A DNA stretch of 9,267 nt from an uncultured Odoribacter sp. (GTDB lineage: Bacteria; Bacteroidota; Bacteroidia; Bacteroidales; Marinifilaceae): positions 1-9,267 of the forward strand of contig URJC01000078.1 in assembly GCA_900548135.1 (NCBI GenBank), in the 5' to 3' direction. A program made the position numbers and the translations under genes. Within the stretch, counting starts at the first letter, position 1. Each line of letters opens with the position of its first letter. The notes beneath the pieces are model-generated. The model was not told the origin of the DNA and searched no databases. It saw nothing but the letters and a program-made list of their open reading frames with translations. Of the stretch, positions 7,972 through 9,267 are shown in pieces.

Positions 7972-9126
7972 ATGTTAAAGAGAATTCTTTCCAGTACAAT
8001 TTTTAAATTGATTATAGCGGTAATTATAGGTATTTTATTGGGATTAGTAGTTGGTGAAAGTTTTATGAATGTAGTTGTGACTGTGAAGTATATCTTGGGA
8101 CAATTGATTTTCTTCATGGTGCCATTAATAATTCTGGCTTTTATATCCTCATCTATCGCGAAAATGAAAGGCAAAGCTTCCCGTATGTTAGGTTGGGCAT
8201 TGGGATTGGCTTATTGTTCTTCCGTGGGGGCAGCTTTTATGGCTATGTTTCTGGGGTATTGGCTGATTCCATTATTGACTGTTAGTCCGGCAACGGAAGG
8301 CTTGAAACAGATCCCGGAGTTGGTGTTTAAATTAGATATTCCACCGGTAATGAGTGTGATGACAGCTTTGGTCGTTGCGGTTATGATAGGTTTGGCTACG
8401 GTGTGGACGAAATCGCAGGTTTTCGGGACGATTCTGGATGATTTCCAGAAAATGGTGTTGTTGTTGATCAATCGGATTTTAATTCCGGTATTACCGTTTT
8501 TTATTGCGGCTAACTTTTGTGCTCTTAGTTATGAAGGATCCATCACCCGGCAATTGCCTGTTTTTTTGAATGTGATGGGAATTGTTTTGACAGCCCATTT
8601 TGTCTGGCTGGTGTTTCTCTATTTATCTGCCGGAGCATTTGCAGGTAAGAATCCATGGCAGGTGATCTGCTATTACGGACCGGCTTATTTTACTGCCGTA
8701 GGGACAATGTCGTCAGCTGCTACTTTGCCGGTATCTTTGGAATGTGCTAGGAAAAGTCCTGTATTAAAAGGTGAAGTGGTTGATTTTGCTATTCCTTTGT
8801 TTGCTAATATTCATCTTTGTGGTTCTATATTAACTGAGGTATTTTTTGTGATGACTGTTTCTTTGATGTTGTACGGAACTATGCCTGCTGTGGCTACAAT
8901 GGGACTTTTTATTGTCTTATTGGGGATTTTTGCTATTGGAGCGCCGGGAGTACCTGGGGGTACTGTTATCGCTTCGTTAGGGATTGTAGTTTCGGTATTG
9001 GGTTTTGATGAGACTGGTACAGCTTTATTGTTGACAATTTTTGCTTTGCAGGATAGTTTCGGTACGGCTTGTAATGTGACCGGAGATGGCGCTCTTACCC
9101 TGGTTTTGTCAAAACTGGATAAATAA
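7972..9126 (+). CDS. DAACS-family dicarboxylate/amino acid:cation symporter-like protein
   Basis: Inner-membrane secondary transporter of the glutamate/dicarboxylate symporter fold (GltP/DctA/SstT relatives). What is seen: about eight hydrophobic segments starting at residue 10, the HP1 serine-rich tip motif TMSSAATLP (245-253), a GAPGVPGG re-entrant segment (323-330) and the last-helix motif DSFGTACNVTGD (361-372). Compared with the GltPh archetype, the helix-8 Arg that reads the acidic side chain is Gly364, and the earlier Asp is Phe357. The NMDG sodium-binding motif of helix 7 is replaced by NIHLCG (279-284), though N368 and D372 remain. A substrate without a second carboxylate, and altered ion coupling, are therefore likely (inference). 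At 384 residues it is slightly short for the family. It has its own -7 box, and a sugar kinase begins 60 bases downstream with no terminator between, so the two may be co-transcribed. Confidence 0.85.
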   Translation: MLKRILSSTIFKLIIAVIIGILLGLVVGESFMNVVVTVKYILGQLIFFMVPLIILAFISSSIAKMKGKASRMLGWALGLAYCSSVGAAFMAMFLGYWLIPLLTVSPATEGLKQIPELVFKLDIPPVMSVMTALVVAVMIGLATVWTKSQVFGTILDDFQKMVLLLINRILIPVLPFFIAANFCALSYEGSITRQLPVFLNVMGIVLTAHFVWLVFLYLSAGAFAGKNPWQVICYYGPAYFTAVGTMSSAATLPVSLECARKSPVLKGEVVDFAIPLFANIHLCGSILTEVFFVMTVSLMLYGTMPAVATMGLFIVLLGIFAIGAPGVPGGTVIASLGIVVSVLGFDETGTALLLTIFALQDSFGTACNVTGDGALTLVLSKLDK

Positions 9127-9186
9127 CAGGAGATTAAGCTTTACAGGTATTTTCGCAAAAACAGCATAAATTTTAAGATTTTTATT

Positions 9187-9267
9187 ATGAATCGTATGGT
9201 TGTTGGAATAGGGGAGGCGCTATGGGATGTTCTTCCTGAAGGTAAAAAAATAGGGGGGGGCTCCTGC
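9187..9267 (+). pseudogene. 5' end of a PfkB-family sugar (fructo)kinase, apparent frameshift at a G8 tract; runs off the window
   Basis: The first 22 codons read MNRMVVGIGEALWDVLPEGK, then KI. This is the typical start of a PfkB/ribokinase-family carbohydrate kinase (fructokinase-like), a cytoplasmic enzyme that phosphorylates a sugar with ATP. These proteins continue GGAPAN, part of the sugar-binding site. In the given frame the continuation is GGGSC. Removing one G from the run at 9253-9260 gives GGAPA. The gene therefore appears shifted by one base after codon 24. The window ends six bases after that codon, so neither frame can be followed further. True pseudogene, phase-variable gene and base-calling error all remain possible; type pseudogene is used provisionally. 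It lies 60 bases after the symporter and is probably in the same transcript. Confidence 0.6.
9253..9260 (+). repeat. Homopolymer run of eight G
   Basis: Eight consecutive G residues inside the kinase coding sequence, two bases after a run of seven A residues (9244-9250). Runs this long are prone to slippage in replication and to miscounting in sequencing. Seven G residues would keep the conserved GGAPA motif in frame. Confidence 0.9.

Overview
The window reads as AT-rich chromosomal DNA from a Bacteroidetes bacterium, most likely order Bacteroidales. Three things point there: start codons are preceded by A/T-rich sequence instead of Shine-Dalgarno purines, several genes carry perfect TAnnTTTG boxes (the Bacteroidetes -7 element), and the rfbD/rfbB and ABC-F proteins look Bacteroidetes-like. 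An Odoribacteraceae-type host is only a guess. Every convincing gene is on the + strand. I saw no tRNA, rRNA, CRISPR array, insertion sequence or phage gene.

Region 1 (1-2029) is the 3' end of a dTDP-L-rhamnose operon: rfbD then rfbB, 6 bases apart, closed by a clear intrinsic terminator. The rfbA/rfbC partners would lie upstream of the window. Region 2 (2052-3858) is a single-gene unit. It holds a promoter, an ABC-F ATPase whose second ATP site is degenerate, an unusually long perfectly paired RNA hairpin just after the stop codon, and then a G/C-stem terminator.

Region 3 (3905-7387) holds a predicted lipoprotein resembling gingipain-clan (C25-like) cysteine peptidases, followed by a single-chain LeuC-LeuD fusion of the aconitase superfamily. 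The fusion keeps its three Fe-S cysteines but has lost the usual catalytic Ser and substrate-binding Arg positions. Between them lies a strong hairpin plus seven U residues, ending only two bases before the fusion's start codon. This looks like a terminator or leader attenuator.

Region 4 (7388-9267) holds a promoter with a perfect 12-bp CG-centred palindrome in its spacer (LacI-family style), an untracked 51-codon single-membrane-span peptide, a DAACS-type symporter with its own -7 box, and the first 27 codons of a PfkB-family sugar kinase. That kinase carries a run of eight G residues exactly at its conserved GGAPA motif. One G fewer restores the motif, so the gene is frameshifted, phase-variable, or affected by a sequencing error. 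The stretches 7388-7563 and 7800-7928 show no gene or clear RNA.

Nothing here amounts to a proven new system. The best leads are the rewired aconitase-like enzyme with its leader hairpin, the G8 tract in the kinase, the one-sided ABC-F protein, and the C25-like lipoprotein.
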